From contig JAPLOE010000097.1 in the NCBI GenBank assembly GCA_026692705.1, forward strand, positions 1 through 64,000: DNA of 64,000 bases. Reading direction: 5' to 3'. This stretch comes from Planctomycetota bacterium. Its GTDB lineage: Bacteria > Planctomycetota > UBA1135 > GCA-002686595. The position numbers and the translations under genes were made by a program. Positions 25,008 to 33,640 of this stretch are shown piece by piece (position 1 is the first letter of the stretch; every line of letters starts with the position of its first letter). Under the pieces are notes generated by a model that saw only the letters and a list, made by a program, of their open reading frames with translations, searched no databases and was not told where the DNA came from.

Positions 25008-26570
25008 TCACGGCGCGATCGTCACCGACACCGGGTTGGACCAGGCGAAGCCGTTGGGTGCGTTCGGCGAGGCACAACGTGACTGGAACGAGAACGACTG
25101 GCCCACGAGCGCGGGGCTGTTGGGCACGTTGCGTTGCACGAGGCCCGGGCTGGAGGCGCCCGCGAGGGTGCTTTGGAAGGTGCCGAGCGCGACCGGGTCG
25201 AGCCACAGCGCGCCGAAGGGCGTGCTCAACGGCGTTGTGAGCAGCGGACGTCGCGAGAAATGCACGACCGTTGCCGCGCCTTGCGGACCCCAGCACTCGA
25301 ACGCGAGCGGCTGGCCGAGTCGCGCGACGCCGCGCCGTTCGAGCGGAGCGAACTCGTGCGCGCCGAGGTCGCGCGAGGCCAGCGTGTCGAGGTCGCCGTC
25401 GATCGAGCGCGGCCGGCGCGCGACGTCGAGCGTGCCTGCGTAGGCCGGAAGGCCCGGGCGATCGACGCACGGGCTGCCCCAAGTGAACCGATAGTCAGCA
25501 GTGGCGACGCTGACGAACTGGGGAGACGCCGCGAAGCAGCCATTCACGCCGGAAAAGTCGCCGTCCTCGATCAGGCAATTGCGCGCGGCAATGTCGTTGC
25601 CGAGCACGTTCACGTCGTCGCCGTTGCTCGCCAGCACGCTCTCCTCGAGTTCGATGCGGCCTCCGACTCCGGAGTCTGCGACGCCTGCGCCGGTGTTGCC
25701 CGCAAGCGTGCACTGCGTGAGCCGCAGGCTCGAGTTCGCGAGCCACAGCGGCTGGTTCGCGACGAGCAGCCGCGCTCCCGCGCCGTTGCCGGAGATCTCG
25801 CACGCATCCGCTTCGGCCACCACGCGGCCCCAAGCGCTCGGCGAGAGGAAGTTGGCGCGCGCGTCGAGCCCGAGAAGCGTGTTGGCGTCGAGCCGCGTGC
25901 GCTCGACGCGACAGGTGACGAGCGTGCTCGTCGACAGCTGCAGGCCCGACTGGTTGTTGTGGTGCAGGCGCGAGTCGCGCACGACGATCGTGCCGGCGGA
26001 AGCGCCCAGCCCCACGTTGTTGCCGTGGCTGTCGATGCGCTCGAACACGGGCTCGATGCCCGCAGCCGTGCCGAACACGACGATTCCCTGCAGCGAGGCG
26101 CCGCTCACCTCGAGATCGCGGAACTCGGCGCGGACGGGACCCCAGCTCGAGCTCACGAGCAGCGGCTGCTGCGTCGCGGAGAGCGAGAGGCCTTGGACTT
26201 GCGTCGCCGACGTGAACTCGGGGAACGGGCGCGCCGGAAAGTGCGCGACGCTGAGCGCGAAGGCGGCGGAGGACTGCACGCGCGTCAGGCCGACGCCCGC
26301 GCCGAGAAGGGCCTGCCCTTCCCACGGCTCGAGCGGGAACTGCTCGCCCAGCGCGGCGTCGTAGACGCCTGCCGCGATGTGGATTCGCTCCGCCTGGAGC
26401 GTGCGCGTCGAATTCAGGGCCTTGGTGATGGTGCGCCACGGCTGATTGGCCGCGCTGCCGCTGTTGGCGTCGTTGCCATTCACGGCGTCGACATACCAGT
26501 CGCCTGCGTGCGCGAGAGTCGAGGACAAGACGATCGCGGCCACGAACGTGGCCTTCCGGCACGAGCTCAT
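25008..26570 (-). CDS. Exported parallel beta-helix protein (DUF1565-like)
   Basis: The ATG at 26570 follows a good ribosome-binding site (AGGAGGCAGATC), giving 520 residues. The signal peptide is FVAAIVLSSTLAHA. Residues ~24-60 carry the DUF1565 signature (WYVDAVNGNDANSGS, PWRTITKAL). The body is a right-handed beta-helix with repeating short strands (VVRDSRLHHNNQSGLQLS, LRLTQCTLAGNTGAGVADSG). After RDLGAHEF comes a ~100-residue C-terminal beta domain ending SNPVSVTIAP, shared with other exported proteins here. The role is probably surface or polysaccharide-related. No catalytic residue set could be assigned. Confidence 0.82.
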   Translation of the reverse strand: MSSCRKATFVAAIVLSSTLAHAGDWYVDAVNGNDANSGSAANQPWRTITKALNSTRTLQAERIHIAAGVYDAALGEQFPLEPWEGQALLGAGVGLTRVQSSAAFALSVAHFPARPFPEFTSATQVQGLSLSATQQPLLVSSSWGPVRAEFRDLEVSGASLQGIVVFGTAAGIEPVFERIDSHGNNVGLGASAGTIVVRDSRLHHNNQSGLQLSTSTLVTCRVERTRLDANTLLGLDARANFLSPSAWGRVVAEADACEISGNGAGARLLVANQPLWLANSSLRLTQCTLAGNTGAGVADSGVGGRIELEESVLASNGDDVNVLGNDIAARNCLIEDGDFSGVNGCFAASPQFVSVATADYRFTWGSPCVDRPGLPAYAGTLDVARRPRSIDGDLDTLASRDLGAHEFAPLERRGVARLGQPLAFECWGPQGAATVVHFSRRPLLTTPLSTPFGALWLDPVALGTFQSTLAGASSPGLVQRNVPNSPALVGQSFSFQSRCASPNAPNGFAWSNPVSVTIAP

Positions 26571-26684
26571 GATCTGCCTCCTTCGCGATCTGCCCGGGGT
26601 CGCGGGCCGATCACGAGAAAAGCCTAGCACGCGATCGGAATCCGCTGTGGGGGAGGCTCGAAAGTCGAAATCGCGCCGTTTCGT

Positions 26685-28577
26685 TCAGCGCAGCGAATCG
26701 CAGGCGAGAGCGACGCCGCCGTTGCAGGCGCGTTGCGTGAGCTCGCGCACGCGCCGCGTGTCCGTTCGCGCACCGTCGCGCGCGCGCAGCACGCCCGCGA
26801 GCCACCAGCAGCTCTCGGCGTTTCCTGCGGAGCAGCCCGCCTCGAGCGGAGCGACGAGCGCGGCCGCTTCGGGCGCACTCAGTGGCACCACGGCCGCGAG
26901 GCGTGCGCGACCGAGCGCTCCACCGGGCCAGCCACGTTGGCTCGCGAGGCTGTAGAGCTCCGCCGCCCTTCGCGGATCCGCATGGCGCCCGACGCCGAGC
27001 TCGTAGGCGCGCGCGAGCAATCCGGGCCCGCGTCCATCCCCGCGCGGGTCGAGCTCGCGCTCGAGTTCGCCGAGCGCAGCGAGCAGCGCGGCCTCCGACG
27101 CCGCCTGACCGTTGCTGAAGAAGTGCTCGACCACGTTCTCGTGTCCGCGCCGGTTGCCGAGCTCGGCGGCGCGCGCGAAATAGCGGCCCGCGGCCTCGAC
27201 GTTGCGCTCGGTCATCTTGCCCTCGAGGTACATCGAGCCGAGCTGGTTGCACGCTCCCGCATCACCGGAGTCCGCGCGATTGCCGACGAGCTTGACGAGG
27301 TTTTGCCCCGCAAACGGCTTGCCCTCGTCGTAGGCCTGCTTCCAGAACGCGATCGAACCGCCCGGATGCGGCGCGTCGACCCATCCGGTGCTCAACATCA
27401 GCGCGAACAACGCGGCCCACACGCCCATGTGCGCCACGTTGAGCTGCAGCACGCGCGCGAGCTTCACGCGCTTCACGACGCTCGCGATCCAGCCGTCGCG
27501 CGCGGAACGGTCGAGCCACGGCACGCACAGGTTGAGCAGCGGCACCGGAAGCAGCTTGTCGTAGAAGTCGGGGATGCCGAAACGACCGAGCCACCAGAAC
27601 AGCGCGACGTTCGCGAGCCCGTAGGCCGAGCCGAACAGGATCCGGCCCGCGCTCGTGCGCGGCGACGTCGCCGGGTCCGTGACGAGCAGGTGCATCCCGA
27701 GGAAGATCGCGATCGGGATGTTGGTGTCGACGAAGAAATACACGCCTGTGGCGAGCTGGTAGAGCCACGCGAACAGGCACAACGAGACGATCGCCGAGAC
27801 CGTCATCAGCGTCACCGAGAAGAACGACTGCACGATCAGGCCGAGCAGGAACACCTCGAGGAAGATGTGCGGCGGGCGGCCGATCGTCGTCGCGACCTCG
27901 ATGCCCCAGGTCAGGTGCGTCGCGTCGAAGGCGATCAGGAACGCGGCCGCGACCGACAGGCCGAACGCGGACGGGTTGAAGATGTGCGTGCTGCGCCCGT
28001 CGCGCTGCCAGCGCAGGAATTCCTTGCCGAGCGCGGCCACCGCGAGCATCACGAACTGCAGCAGGAACCAGTCGTTGCGGAACCACAGGAACAGGTTGGT
28101 GCTCAGCACGATCGGGATCGGCCCGCAGCCGAGCTTCCAGTCGCGGCCGCGCGTCCACGTGAGCAGCCCGTCAAAGGCGTACAGGAACGCGAACTGCGCG
28201 AGCAGCAGCGGCACCGCCTCGTACACGTTGCGCCAGTACCAGCCCCAGTAGGCGTAGATGCTGAACTGCACCGAGGCCTGCACGTAGTGCACACGCTGCG
28301 GCGGCGCGAACTCGACGCGCAGCGGCACGCCGCGAACGCGCGACCGCACGACCAGCGCGACCGTCCAGAGCGCGAGCGCTCCCGCCGCAACCCCGAACGC
28401 CGTCGCGAGCCCCTCGTCTTGCCTCACCTTCGGCACGAACAGGAGCAGCGCCGTCAGCACGCCCACGAACGCGAGCGGCATCCACGGCAGGACCCGCGAG
28501 GCGCTCGTCGCGCAGCCCGTCTCGCACGCCAAACCGGGAGCCGACCCGGCTCCGACTTCGCTCGCCCGCTGGTTCAT
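26685..28577 (-). CDS. RnfD/NqrB-like membrane protein fused to Sel1 repeats
   Basis: The start at 28577 (MNQRASEVGAG) is chosen over a longer frame without coding character, giving 630 residues. Residues ~30-430 hold about ten hydrophobic helices with the NQR2/RnfD/RnfE pattern (HIFNPSAFGLSVAAAFLIAFD, FFVDTNIPIAIFLGMHLLVTDPATSPRT). In Rnf and Nqr complexes this fold binds flavin and moves electrons and ions. The C-terminal third is a set of Sel1-like repeats (CNQLGSMYLEGKMTERNVEAAGRYFARAAELG, then two more), normally used for protein contacts. No other rnf/nqr gene is near. The fusion is unusual, and its role in electron transport is uncertain. Confidence 0.78.
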   Translation of the reverse strand: MNQRASEVGAGSAPGLACETGCATSASRVLPWMPLAFVGVLTALLLFVPKVRQDEGLATAFGVAAGALALWTVALVVRSRVRGVPLRVEFAPPQRVHYVQASVQFSIYAYWGWYWRNVYEAVPLLLAQFAFLYAFDGLLTWTRGRDWKLGCGPIPIVLSTNLFLWFRNDWFLLQFVMLAVAALGKEFLRWQRDGRSTHIFNPSAFGLSVAAAFLIAFDATHLTWGIEVATTIGRPPHIFLEVFLLGLIVQSFFSVTLMTVSAIVSLCLFAWLYQLATGVYFFVDTNIPIAIFLGMHLLVTDPATSPRTSAGRILFGSAYGLANVALFWWLGRFGIPDFYDKLLPVPLLNLCVPWLDRSARDGWIASVVKRVKLARVLQLNVAHMGVWAALFALMLSTGWVDAPHPGGSIAFWKQAYDEGKPFAGQNLVKLVGNRADSGDAGACNQLGSMYLEGKMTERNVEAAGRYFARAAELGNRRGHENVVEHFFSNGQAASEAALLAALGELERELDPRGDGRGPGLLARAYELGVGRHADPRRAAELYSLASQRGWPGGALGRARLAAVVPLSAPEAAALVAPLEAGCSAGNAESCWWLAGVLRARDGARTDTRRVRELTQRACNGGVALACDSLR

Positions 28578-28780
28578 CGCGCCCCGCCCTAGCGCCTTTC
28601 GTGCCAAGCGCGCCGGAAACTGGAGCTCGCCCCACGCCCCCACGGCTGCCCGCCCTGCGGGCACCGCCACGCAGGCCGGTGGCCTTCCGCACCGCAATTC
28701 CTTTCCGAACTCGTAGAAACTACGCGTGGCCTGTGGCTCGCGGCGGGACAACGATCGTCGGGTCGGGGCGATCCGACGAA

Positions 28781-28806
28781 GCCGGCCGCCCGAGAGAGCG
28801 GCCGGC
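28781..28806 (-). terminator. Hairpin downstream of the beta-domain remnant
   Basis: A perfect 9-bp stem GCCGGCCGC/GCGGCCGGC with an 8-base loop, 24 bases beyond the stop of the minus-strand remnant at 28831. It probably ended the original gene's transcript. No T-run is seen. Confidence 0.5.
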
Positions 28807-28830
28807 GACGTGCGGGCTCGCGAGCTTCGG

Positions 28831-29190
28831 TCATGGAACGACCGTGACCTCGACGCCGTTGGTGAAAGCCTTCTGGATCGGTGAGGCGGAGGAATCGACG
28901 AGCGCCTGGAACGAGGAGGGCCGGTCGGCGAGTGCGGGGCCGCCGGGAATGATGCGCTGGAGCAACGTGGGCGCGTCGTAGCCGGTGTTCTTCACGTCGA
29001 ACACGCGCGCGAGGTTCGGATCGAGCAGGAACGTGCCGAAGAGCGTCGAGCTCGGCGCACCGAGCGGCTTGCGCGTCCAGTAGATCGTCGAGAGCGCACC
29101 CTGCGGGCCCCAGCTGCGCAGCTGCAGCACGGAATCAGGGACGCCGGTGGCCTCGATCTCGAGCGGCGGAACTCGAGCGCGCCGAGGTCG
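28831..29190 (-). pseudogene. 3'-end remnant of an exported beta-helix-type gene, frameshifted
   Basis: About 110 residues in one frame (PPLEIEATGVPDSVLQLRSWGPQGAL to FTNGVEVTVVP) match the C-terminal domain of the intact gene at 25008, including the shared SWGPQGA/CWGPQGA and the closing SN/TN-x-V-x-VT-P. Just upstream, a different frame reads DLGALEF, matching RDLGAHEF in the same position of the intact protein, so a frameshift separates the two. No start or signal peptide exists: the sequence beyond 29190 belongs to the divergent gene. A 5' deletion of a paralogue is the simplest account. Confidence 0.7.
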
Positions 29191-29287
29191 GCAACTCAGA
29201 GTTCTCGTGCGTCCCGCGCACGTGCCAGATGCACGAACGAGAACGTGCTCGCCGAGAACAAGAACCGCCGCGTACGATCGCGCCCGC

Positions 29288-29977
29288 ATGACGACCGTGC
29301 GCGAGACGTTGAATGTGCTCCACGCCCTCGGTGGTGCGGTAGCGCTGTTCTCGATGTGGATTCCGATCTTCAGCCGAAAGGGTGGGAGTGCCCATCGCAA
29401 GGCCGGTCGCGTGTTCGCCGCATGCATGGCGTGGGTTTCCATCAGCGCCGTCGCTGCCAGTGCCCTGCGTCTCGCCGCGGAACCCGACAAGCCCCAAGGG
29501 CCGCTGTTCCTGTCGTTGGTGGCGATCCAGTCCGCGGCGGCCACTTGGTGGGGCGTGTCCGTCCTCGGGCAGAAACAACGAACCGATCGCAGCCGTTCGG
29601 TCGCCGACTGGATCTCGGCTCTCGCCCTCCTTTTTTCCGGACTGCTCGCGCTCGCCTACTGGCTGCAGGGAGCTGCGGTGCTCTTCACGATCTTCGGCGC
29701 TCTCAACGTCGTCTTCGGACTGCGATTCGTGCGCGTTCTCGCGCGAGCGCCGCAGAGCCGCTTCTGGTGGTGGTACGAGCACCTGTTCGGGATGATCGTG
29801 GCCTGCATCGCCGCGCTCACCGCGTTCTTCGTGGTCAATTACGACAACACACCCGCGTCGTTCCAGAGCGTGATCCCTCCGCTCGTCGTGTGGGTGGCCC
29901 CCGGTTTCATCGGAGGCCTCGGCATCACCCTCGCGATGCGCCACTACCGTGCGCGACTCGAGGGCACGTCGAGTTAG
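29288..29977 (+). CDS. Multi-pass membrane protein, DUF2306-like
   Basis: The ATG at 29288 (MTTVRETLNVLHALGGAVALF) gives 229 residues. The listed longer ORF runs into the remnant on the other strand. About seven hydrophobic segments are predicted. The loop after the first has GSAHRKAGRVFA, the HR-x-x-GR motif of the DUF2306/DUF420-like membrane proteins. WWWYEHLFGMIVACIAALTAFFVVNY contributes another conserved-looking His. Function is unknown; relatives are sometimes linked to haem or electron transfer by fold only. Confidence 0.72.
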   Translation: MTTVRETLNVLHALGGAVALFSMWIPIFSRKGGSAHRKAGRVFAACMAWVSISAVAASALRLAAEPDKPQGPLFLSLVAIQSAAATWWGVSVLGQKQRTDRSRSVADWISALALLFSGLLALAYWLQGAAVLFTIFGALNVVFGLRFVRVLARAPQSRFWWWYEHLFGMIVACIAALTAFFVVNYDNTPASFQSVIPPLVVWVAPGFIGGLGITLAMRHYRARLEGTSS

Positions 29978-30044
29978 CGGATCGCCGCCGACGCCTCGCG
30001 ACGGCACCGAGCGTTGGCCGACGAGGGTCGCATCGCCGCTGGAG

Positions 30045-30833
30045 TCAATCGCCCCAGTGGTGCGCCACGTAGAGGTCGCGGCCGTCGGCGGAGATCGAGG
30101 CGAAGCCCACCACGGTGCGCGCCATCTCTTCGAGGTCCGGGAACTGCACCCATCCGGTGTCGAAGCTCATCACGGTGAACTTTGCCGTCGACTTGCGACG
30201 AACGGTCTTCGGCAGCCCGAGGTACGCGGGCGAGAGAGAGTACGGCTCGTGGTTCGCCTTGTCGGTGCACTCGCTCGCGGGCAACAGGCACTCGGGGCTC
30301 CAGGCGTAGATCTCCTTCACGCCGAGATGCCCTCGCGAGTGCAGCCTCCAGCCGTGTTCGACAGCGAACTGCAGCACGTCGTCTTCGTCGAAGACATCCT
30401 CACCTGTCGCGTGCCAGTGCAGGTAGCGGTTGCCACCCCACGGACCCTGCGAGCTCTCGTGCTCGACGAGTTCTTCGTGCCGGTAGGTGCCCCAGAATCC
30501 GGCCGGGGACAAAGCGCCTCCCACCGTGCGTGCCACGTGGGGTGCCTGCTCGATCGCCTCGATGCTCGCCGTCACACCTGTCGCGGCCGCCGTCATCGCG
30601 CTCGCGGCGAGCACGAGCGCAGCGATGATCGCGAGCACGACCACCAACGTCGCAGCGAGCACGTTGCCGACGAGCGCGAGCACCGGCGCCACCACGCTGC
30701 GCTCGTTGCGCCACGCCACGACAATTCCGGCCACCGCCAGCAGCACTCCGACGCCCGCGCTCATGCCGAACGTGCACGGCGCCACCGCCGCACACGCCAC
30801 CGCAATCGCCGCCAAGCCTGTTTCGGATCGCAT
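30045..30833 (-). CDS. Hypothetical membrane-anchored protein
   Basis: The ATG at 30833 (MRSETGLAAIAVACAAVAPC) is preferred to the listed longer frame. It gives 262 residues. Three hydrophobic stretches occupy the first ~100 residues (GVGVLLAVAGIVVAW, VVVLAIIAALVLAASAM), followed by a soluble domain of ~160 residues with aromatic and His-rich segments (GGNRYLHWHATGEDVFDEDD, TVMSFDTGWVQFPDLEEM). No known family is recognised. Start regions of this gene and the + strand lipoprotein face each other across ~130 bases. Confidence 0.65.
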   Translation of the reverse strand: MRSETGLAAIAVACAAVAPCTFGMSAGVGVLLAVAGIVVAWRNERSVVAPVLALVGNVLAATLVVVLAIIAALVLAASAMTAAATGVTASIEAIEQAPHVARTVGGALSPAGFWGTYRHEELVEHESSQGPWGGNRYLHWHATGEDVFDEDDVLQFAVEHGWRLHSRGHLGVKEIYAWSPECLLPASECTDKANHEPYSLSPAYLGLPKTVRRKSTAKFTVMSFDTGWVQFPDLEEMARTVVGFASISADGRDLYVAHHWGD

Positions 30834-30965
30834 CTTCGGTCGCCCGCTCCCAAGACTACCTGTTTCCAGCGGCCCTGATCGGCAGCAATGGTCCGGTTCG
30901 CAGCGGGCTGCCCTGGCCCAAGATGGGCGGTACCCCCGTGGCTTCGTGCCCGAATAGGAACGAGA

Positions 30966-31622
30966 ATGAAGATCGCCAGTTTGACGGCTCTTGCAGCCTG
31001 CATCGCCATGACTTCCTGCCTGTCGACCTCGCGCCAGCCCGGCGACCAGGACTCGATGATGGCTTCGCTCTCGCCGGCGCAGCGCGTGCTGATCGACGAG
31101 GCTCGCTCGGAGCACGACCGGCGCACCGACGAGCTCGCGCTCGCCCGCCGCGACGTCACCCGCGCCCAGGCCGAGCGTGCGCAGGCCAAGACCGACCTCG
31201 TGGCCGCCGAACAGCGCGTCGACCAGGCCGAAGCGAAGGTCGCCGTGGCCGTGACCGGCACCACCGAGGACCTGGAGACCGCGCGCGAAGGCGTGCGCGT
31301 CGCCAAGGCCAAGGTCGTGCCCCAGCACGACATGATTCGCTGGCGCGACTGCAACCTGACCCGTTGCGAAAAGGCCGAGACGCTCGCGCAGCGTTCGCAG
31401 GACCTCGCCGCGGCGCGCGTCGACCTCGAGAAGGAACGCGCTTTCGCCAAGTCCGACCGCGCGGACGCCCGCAACACCGACGTCTCCAAGTACGAGACAC
31501 TCGTCAACGACCTCCGCACCCGCGAATCGGTCGCCCGCGTCGAACTCGAGGGCGCCGTCCGCCAGTGCACGCTCGCCGAGCAGAACTACGACGCGGCCGT
31601 GACCACCAGCAAGAAGAACTGA
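30966..31622 (+). CDS. Coiled-coil lipoprotein
   Basis: A 218-residue protein starting at an ATG preceded by GGAACGAGA. The signal ends in a lipobox (LAACIAMTSC), so it should be lipid-anchored. Residues ~40-218 are nearly all charged and Ala-rich heptads (RRDVTRAQAERAQAKTDL, VDLEKERAFAKSDRADA), a long helical coiled coil with one short break containing two Cys (WRDCNLTRCEKAE). It is probably structural at the periplasmic face of a membrane. No specific family is recognised. Confidence 0.75.
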   Translation: MKIASLTALAACIAMTSCLSTSRQPGDQDSMMASLSPAQRVLIDEARSEHDRRTDELALARRDVTRAQAERAQAKTDLVAAEQRVDQAEAKVAVAVTGTTEDLETAREGVRVAKAKVVPQHDMIRWRDCNLTRCEKAETLAQRSQDLAAARVDLEKERAFAKSDRADARNTDVSKYETLVNDLRTRESVARVELEGAVRQCTLAEQNYDAAVTTSKKN

Positions 31623-31825
31623 CCGCGCCCACTCGGCACGGCTTCCATCGGCGACCTCGGTCTCGCGCTCAGCGGGCCGGGGTCGCTGTCATTTTCGCGT
31701 GGAGCACCGCGGCACGGCGCAAAAGCTCACAGAGTGACGCAGGCTCGCGACAGGGGGCGTTGGGAGGCCGCTCAGGTTTCCAGAACTGTGGAGCGCAGCC
31801 ACGGCCGACGTAGCAAGGTCCCGCC

Positions 31826-33199
31826 TCAGGCGCGAACTTCGCTGTCGCGTTGCTCGTCGAGCGCCTTTTGCTGGCGGCCGAGGAAAACGCCGACGGCGAG
31901 CCAGACGAGCGCGATCGGCGAAGCGCCAAACGCGATGGCGGCGAGCGGGACGCCGAGCCCTTTCTGGAAGAGCGTGAAGGTCCAGCCGCCGATCAGGTCG
32001 CCGCCGCGGTAGACGAAGGTGTCGACGAAGCTCTTGGAAGCGTACTTGGCGTCGCGCGGGACGACGGTGAAGAGCGATTCGCGCGCGGGTTTTGCGGTGG
32101 CGTAGTTGCTCGCGGACACGAGGATGCGCGCGGCGGCGACGGAGACGAGCTCGGGCGGCCAGGCGAAGCCCCAGCTGCCGCCGACGAGCTCCGCACCACG
32201 CCAGATCATCAGGCCCAGGCCCAGACACGCGACTCCGGCGACGACGGGCTGCGTGAGGAGCGCGAAGCCGACGCCGAGCCGGCGGATCAGGATTCCCGTG
32301 ACGAACAGCTGGAGGAAGAGCGTGAGCGAGTTGCCAATCAAGTCGACGGTCGCGAAGTACTCGGTGCGCTCGTCGCGGTTGGGCAACGCCGCGGAGACGA
32401 GGTTGGCCTGCTGGAAGTACAGGACCGTGCTGAACAGCGTGTAGAAGAGCGTGAAAGCGCAGATGCCGCGCAAGTACGGGCTCTGCGCGATGTACGAGAG
32501 GCCGCGCCAAGGCGAAGGCGGCTTCGGTGAGCTCTCGCCTGCAGCCGCCTGCGTTTCGCGCGGTGCATCCTGCGGGTGCAAGCGAGTGAGCGCCGCAACG
32601 CAGCCGATCGCGGCGACGAGCAGCGCGGCTCCGACGAACATCAGGTTGATGGTGCCGAGCGGCTCCGCGAGCGAGCGGGCCAGCGCGGATCCCGCGACGG
32701 CGCCGGCAGTGCCGCCGACGGACACCAGCGCGAACAGTCGCTTCGCCTGCCCCAGCTTGAACAGGTCGGCCGCGAAGCCCCAGAACACCGACAGCGCGAA
32801 GACGTTGAAGACGCTGAACCAGATATAGAACCCGTAGCCGATGTAGGCGCGGAAACTCTCGGGCGCAAATTCGAACGCCGCGCGGAACAGCAGCAGGAAC
32901 GTGATGCCGGCCGCGTACACGATCGGCACGAAACGACGGCGCGAGGTGCGCGCGAGCAGCGCCGCGAACAGCGGCTGCACGAGCAGCGAGAGCGCGAGCG
33001 TGCCCGACCAGACCGCGGCGAGGTCATCGGCGCCGCGGTCGATGCCGAGCGCCTCGCGCACGGGCTTGAGGGTCGAATTCGCGCACAGGAGCAGGAAGAA
33101 CAGCGCCGTGGCCCACGCCACCGACGCGCCTTCCCCGGGCTGCACCTGGACCAGGCGCCCGACCCAAGTGCGCGGCTCTTGCTCTCCGGCTCTCGTCAT
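31826..33199 (-). CDS. NTP/NDP exchange transporter-like / MFS-type membrane protein
   Basis: About 457 residues from the Met at 33199; a second Met 7 codons upstream is possible. Twelve hydrophobic helices are predicted. The first helix region, WATALFFLLLCANSTLKPVREALG, resembles the start of the ATP/ADP-translocase-like family (YYLLRPVRDALG in relatives), and VFWGFAADLFKLGQAKRLFALVSVGGTAG is typical of the same group. In free-living bacteria these proteins probably carry other solutes. Transport of nucleotides is not established by sequence. The gene ends in a charged cytoplasmic tail. Confidence 0.72.
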   Translation of the reverse strand: MTRAGEQEPRTWVGRLVQVQPGEGASVAWATALFFLLLCANSTLKPVREALGIDRGADDLAAVWSGTLALSLLVQPLFAALLARTSRRRFVPIVYAAGITFLLLFRAAFEFAPESFRAYIGYGFYIWFSVFNVFALSVFWGFAADLFKLGQAKRLFALVSVGGTAGAVAGSALARSLAEPLGTINLMFVGAALLVAAIGCVAALTRLHPQDAPRETQAAAGESSPKPPSPWRGLSYIAQSPYLRGICAFTLFYTLFSTVLYFQQANLVSAALPNRDERTEYFATVDLIGNSLTLFLQLFVTGILIRRLGVGFALLTQPVVAGVACLGLGLMIWRGAELVGGSWGFAWPPELVSVAAARILVSASNYATAKPARESLFTVVPRDAKYASKSFVDTFVYRGGDLIGGWTFTLFQKGLGVPLAAIAFGASPIALVWLAVGVFLGRQQKALDEQRDSEVRA

Positions 33200-33392
33200 G
33201 GGCCGCAGAGTCTGACGCATGGACGCCGTGCGCGGTGTCGCAACCCCGCAAGAAACGCGAACTCCGGTCGCCGGATCCGCGACGCTCGCGAGCCGCCGGC
33301 TCGCACGTGTCCCTTCGGAGCGGTAGCCTCGCCTCCGATCCGCCCGCCGGTGCGGGCACCGGATCGCTCGACACCCAACCCAAGGACTCGAC

Positions 33393-33623
33393 ATGTCGCT
33401 CCAACGCGTGCTGGCCAACTCGACCAAGATCCTCGCCAACCAGTCCACGATCCGCACGAATCAGGCGCGCATCCTGCGCAACCAGGAATCGATCCGCGGC
33501 AACCAGAAGCTCATCCTCACCAACCAGGGCAAGATCCAGTCGAACCAGGGCAAGCTCGACCAGATCCTCGCCAACCAGAAGGCGATCCTGGCGAACCAGA
33601 AGAAGATCCTCGCGCGAGGCTGA
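33393..33623 (+). CDS. Small protein of I-x-x-N-Q heptad repeats
   Basis: A 76-residue protein with a good ribosome-binding site (AAGGA, 6 bases before ATG). Almost the whole chain is nine to ten heptads of the form I/L-x-x-N-Q-x-x (ILANQST, IRTNQAR, ILRNQES, IRGNQKL, ILTNQGK and so on), with one three-residue stutter (LDQ). Hydrophobic at position a and Asn at position d is the pattern of trimeric coiled coils whose Asn layers hold an anion in the core (the IxxNTxx 'N@d' motif of trimeric autotransporters). No signal peptide is seen. It ends 17 bases before the start of the selenoprotein gene and is probably co-transcribed with it. Confidence 0.8.
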   Translation: MSLQRVLANSTKILANQSTIRTNQARILRNQESIRGNQKLILTNQGKIQSNQGKLDQILANQKAILANQKKILARG

Positions 33624-33640
33624 GCGCGCGCACTCGTTCC

